A stretch of 8,571 bases of DNA, from positions 1 through 8,571 of the forward strand of contig JAKAAU010000055.1 of the NCBI GenBank assembly GCA_021802165.1. Direction: 5' to 3'. A program made the position numbers and the translations under genes. Below are positions 6,781 to 8,571 of this stretch, one piece after another. Positions within the stretch are counted from its first letter, which is position 1. The number at the start of each line of letters is the position of its first letter. This stretch comes from Thermoplasmata archaeon (lineage in GTDB: Archaea; Thermoplasmatota; Thermoplasmata; Thermoplasmatales; Thermoplasmataceae). The notes beneath the pieces are model-generated. The model was not told the origin of the DNA and ran no database searches. It worked only from the letters and a program-made list of their open reading frames with translations.

Positions 6781-7479
6781 ATGTGTAGGATGTTTGCCTA
6801 TAAAGGCAATTCACAGGAAGAATTAAATAATTTATATAATGCCTTGAAAGAATCTGCAAGAAATGATACAATAGGAAGCAAATTCGGGTATGCAAATCAT
6901 CCCGACGGTTTCGGGTACGTAATATACAACGGGCAAAATATTTACTATTATAGATCTGAAAACCCCATATATGAAGAAAATGTGAAATTGCCCGAGGTCA
7001 CTGGAGATATGTATGCCATTTTCCTTGCAAGAAAGGCTTCGGGGAAAAAACACATGGGAGTTATGTATTCACACCCTTTTATGGATGACTATAGCAATAA
7101 TCTGATCTACCTTGCACATAATGGTTCTGTATCTGAAGATGAATTAAAAAAGGAATTAAATTACAGGTATGACGCTTCTGATTCAGAACTGGCATTAAAG
7201 TATATTTCGAAATATGGAATTAATTCAGATACAATAAATAATCTTATGAAAAATTACACAACATCATCCTTAAACCTTCTGATGTTATCTATTTCGAAAA
7301 CTGATAAAAAAAGGTCATTATATTATTTAAATTACTATATAAATAAAGATAAACATGAATATAGTGATATGTACAAAGTGCACCTAACTCATGGTGATGC
7401 AGTAATTTCCTCAACATTGAGGTTGCATGGTATAAACACAGATGAAAAAGTTCCCTTTGGGAAACTTATGGAATTATAA
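6781..7479 (+). CDS. Class II glutamine amidotransferase-like protein, copy 1
   Basis: A 232-residue stand-alone Ntn-hydrolase of the class II glutamine amidotransferase type (YafJ/EgtC-like, GATase_4). It begins MCRMFAY, so Cys2 becomes the N-terminal nucleophile once Met is removed. Further family marks are HPDGFGYVIY (40-49), LARKAS (82-87), SHPF (97-100), AHNGS (112-116; Asn and Gly form the oxyanion hole) and SDSE (133-136). By analogy with GlmS, R84 and D134 would hold the glutamine carboxylate and amino group, and both are present; the His usual just before (HARxAS) is Leu82. No synthase domain is attached, so it may act on gamma-glutamyl amides itself or work with a separate partner. 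It has a leaderless promoter and a diverged paralog 201 bases downstream. Confidence 0.85.
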   Translation: MCRMFAYKGNSQEELNNLYNALKESARNDTIGSKFGYANHPDGFGYVIYNGQNIYYYRSENPIYEENVKLPEVTGDMYAIFLARKASGKKHMGVMYSHPFMDDYSNNLIYLAHNGSVSEDELKKELNYRYDASDSELALKYISKYGINSDTINNLMKNYTTSSLNLLMLSISKTDKKRSLYYLNYYINKDKHEYSDMYKVHLTHGDAVISSTLRLHGINTDEKVPFGKLMEL

Positions 7480-7526
7480 TTTGTTCTTCTAATAATTTAT
7501 ATGATTGTTAAATGTTGCAAACCTGA

Positions 7527-7545
7527 GTTTTCTCTTATTTTTTTA
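7527..7545 (+). terminator. T-rich tract after the first amidotransferase gene
   Basis: A pyrimidine stretch that is almost all T, with a run of seven, starts about 48 bases after the stop codon. T-rich tracts without a strong hairpin are enough to end transcription in many archaea, and the next gene has its own promoter, so termination here is plausible. Confidence 0.4.
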
Positions 7546-7650
7546 TAAAATACCATTTTTGCGGGCAATATTATGATATGGATTTCACTTAGTCTGAGTA
7601 AGATGAATACAGACTTCCTAAATTGGGCCTCTTTGACGGTAACTCATAAT

Positions 7651-7660
7651 TATTATATTA
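7651..7660 (+). promoter_or_regulatory. TATA box deciding the start of amidotransferase copy 2
   Basis: TATTATATTA is centred about 26 bases before ATG 7681, the same geometry as the box of copy 1. It falls inside the longer open frame that begins at 7573, which argues that the upstream part is promoter and not protein. Confidence 0.55.
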
Positions 7661-7680
7661 TGAAACCTTATATATTCTAT

Positions 7681-8382
7681 ATGTGCAGAATGTTTGGTTA
7701 TGTGGGGTATTCCAATGAGGAGCTGGATGAGCTTTACTCTGCCTTGATAGAAGCCTCACGTAAGGATAAAATAGGGGAGAAATATGGTTACTCGAGCCAT
7801 GATGATGGATTTGGAATTGTCGTTTATACGGAAGATAACCTATTTCATTTCAGGTCTACAAAGCCGATATATAAAGAAAAATTAAATTTGCCTGAATTTA
7901 ATGGAAAGATATATGCTATATTCCATGCATTGAATGCACATGACAAAGATTTACTCTCTCCAATTTTTGAACACCCATTCATGGTTTCCAATGGAAATCA
8001 GGTTATGTATATGGCGCATAATGGAGTTGTAGATAAGCAACAATTAATGGAGAATTTAGGAATAAAGGGCGTATATAATGATACTGAGGCTGCACTTGAA
8101 TACCTTAATAAGAATGGCCTTAATGGCATATCTGATCTTGAAGATTACACAAAAAGCTCTCTAAATGTGATAATTCTTAATCTGGATAAGAAGAGTAGAA
8201 GCGGTACAATATATTTCAAAAATTTTTACCATGATGAAAGCAAAAGTGATTACCTCGACATGTATACTGCAGTATTGCCCCATGGTAAGGCAGTCGTTTC
8301 ATCAACATTAACCCTGTATGGGATAGATAGATACGCCAGGGTTACCACCAAATCCATGTCAAATCTTGAAGAAATACATTAA
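7681..8382 (+). CDS. Class II glutamine amidotransferase-like protein, copy 2
   Basis: A 233-residue paralog of the preceding gene, colinear over the whole length and roughly two fifths identical by eye. The start is ATG 7681, giving MCRMFGY with Cys2 as N-terminal nucleophile. The frame is open back to an ATG at 7573, but those extra 36 residues would bury the Cys, have no match in copy 1 and overlap the TATA box. Retained marks are HDDGFGIVVY (40-49), EHPF (97-100), AHNGV (112-116) and NDTE (133-136). The segment that is LARKAS in copy 1 is HALNAH here (82-87), so the Arg expected to bind the glutamine carboxylate is Leu84. The nucleophile and oxyanion hole are intact, which suggests altered substrate choice more than a dead enzyme. 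It probably arose by tandem duplication. Confidence 0.85.
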   Translation: MCRMFGYVGYSNEELDELYSALIEASRKDKIGEKYGYSSHDDGFGIVVYTEDNLFHFRSTKPIYKEKLNLPEFNGKIYAIFHALNAHDKDLLSPIFEHPFMVSNGNQVMYMAHNGVVDKQQLMENLGIKGVYNDTEAALEYLNKNGLNGISDLEDYTKSSLNVIILNLDKKSRSGTIYFKNFYHDESKSDYLDMYTAVLPHGKAVVSSTLTLYGIDRYARVTTKSMSNLEEIH

Positions 8383-8425
8383 GTGTTACAATAATATCTA
8401 CTTTTTTTAAATAGATTTAACACTT
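8381..8425 (+). terminator. Long-armed inverted repeat overlapping the last stop codon
   Basis: AAGTGTTA (8381-8388) and TAACACTT (8418-8425) are exact inverted copies. Inside them ATCTA (8396-8400) and TAGAT (8412-8416) also pair around a loop holding seven T. An alternative pairing joins ATCTACT (8396-8402) with AGTAGAT (8431-8437). It could terminate transcription or stabilise the mRNA end of copy 2. There is no matching structure after copy 1. Confidence 0.4.
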
Positions 8426-8444
8426 GTATTAGTAGATCATTTAT

Positions 8445-8561
8445 TTAATTGCGGGACATTATTGAAAGGTGGCAACGCATCTTATATCCAATGTAAAATA
8501 ATGTTGCTGATACTGTATAAATAACCCATATAGAAGCAAAACCGTTCCGTGTGTGAGAATG
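8445..8561 (-). pseudogene. Possible decayed tail of a membrane-protein gene
   Basis: One minus-strand frame is open for 38 codons to a TAA at 8447-8445 and reads like a membrane-protein C-terminus: a hydrophobic stretch ASIWVIYTVSATLFYIGY followed by basic and polar residues. It has no upstream start and is preceded in frame by TAA at 8564-8562, so an intact gene would need a frameshift or readthrough. Two other minus frames are also open for 29-36 codons, so chance is possible. Confidence 0.2.
8516..8523 (+). promoter_or_regulatory. Possible TATA box near the right edge
   Basis: TATAAATA matches the archaeal box well and lies 40 bases before an ATG at 8559 whose frame runs out of the window after a few codons. 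It may drive a gene beyond the edge; nothing else supports it. Confidence 0.2.
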
Positions 8562-8571
8562 TTACATAAAT

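Noticed and set aside
7573..7680. 36-residue N-terminal extension of amidotransferase copy 2
   Set aside because: It would bury the catalytic Cys, is absent in copy 1 and covers the promoter.

Overview
The window looks like a stretch of a low-G+C, probably thermoacidophilic archaeon of the Thermoplasmatales type (Ferroplasma, Acidiplasma or a relative). This is inferred from several features: Ile is often ATA and Arg is mostly AGA/AGG; most genes start at an ATG lying about 25-30 bases after an AT-rich TATA-like box with no ribosome binding site, which suggests leaderless mRNAs; and the gene families are archaeal, including an ATPase with a DUF234-type C-terminus and an HTH plus ACT-like protein. 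The species cannot be fixed from sequence alone.

Left edge (1-2307). Bases 1-104 differ from the rest (about 51% G+C by hand count) and end in a short hairpin followed by TTGAC. This is the look of the right end of an IS200/IS605/IS1341-type element. It abuts a minus-strand gene for a phospholipase D-like plus superfamily 2 helicase protein of the DUF3427-associated kind. That gene is cut within helicase domain 2, so motifs V and VI and everything beyond are replaced by 24 codons read out of the element. A 309-base AT-rich gap separates it from the divergent next gene and carries a 12-bp palindrome.

Middle (2308-5070). An HTH plus ACT-like protein, probably a small-molecule-sensing regulator of unknown ligand, is followed by a two-gene operon on the same strand. 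The operon encodes a TauE/SafE-family permease and, 10 bases later, a 12-helix major facilitator transporter. A near-exact 23/24-bp direct repeat, each copy carrying a TATA-like box, lies just upstream of the permease gene and looks like a duplicated promoter.

Right part (5071-8571). An archaeal ATPase with an apparently intact C-terminal PD-(D/E)XK-like site is followed by two tandem paralogous stand-alone class II glutamine amidotransferase-like proteins (N-terminal Met-Cys), each with its own leaderless promoter. The two copies carry opposite substitutions at the conserved substrate-binding segment, which suggests functional divergence. The last 189 bases hold a hairpin at the final stop codon and perhaps the decayed tail of a minus-strand membrane-protein gene.

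The genes do not form an obvious single pathway. The firmest units are the two-transporter operon and the amidotransferase pair. I found no CRISPR array, tRNA or rRNA, and no convincing complete new system. The most unusual points are the element-truncated helicase, the duplicated promoter and the reciprocally altered amidotransferase paralogs.
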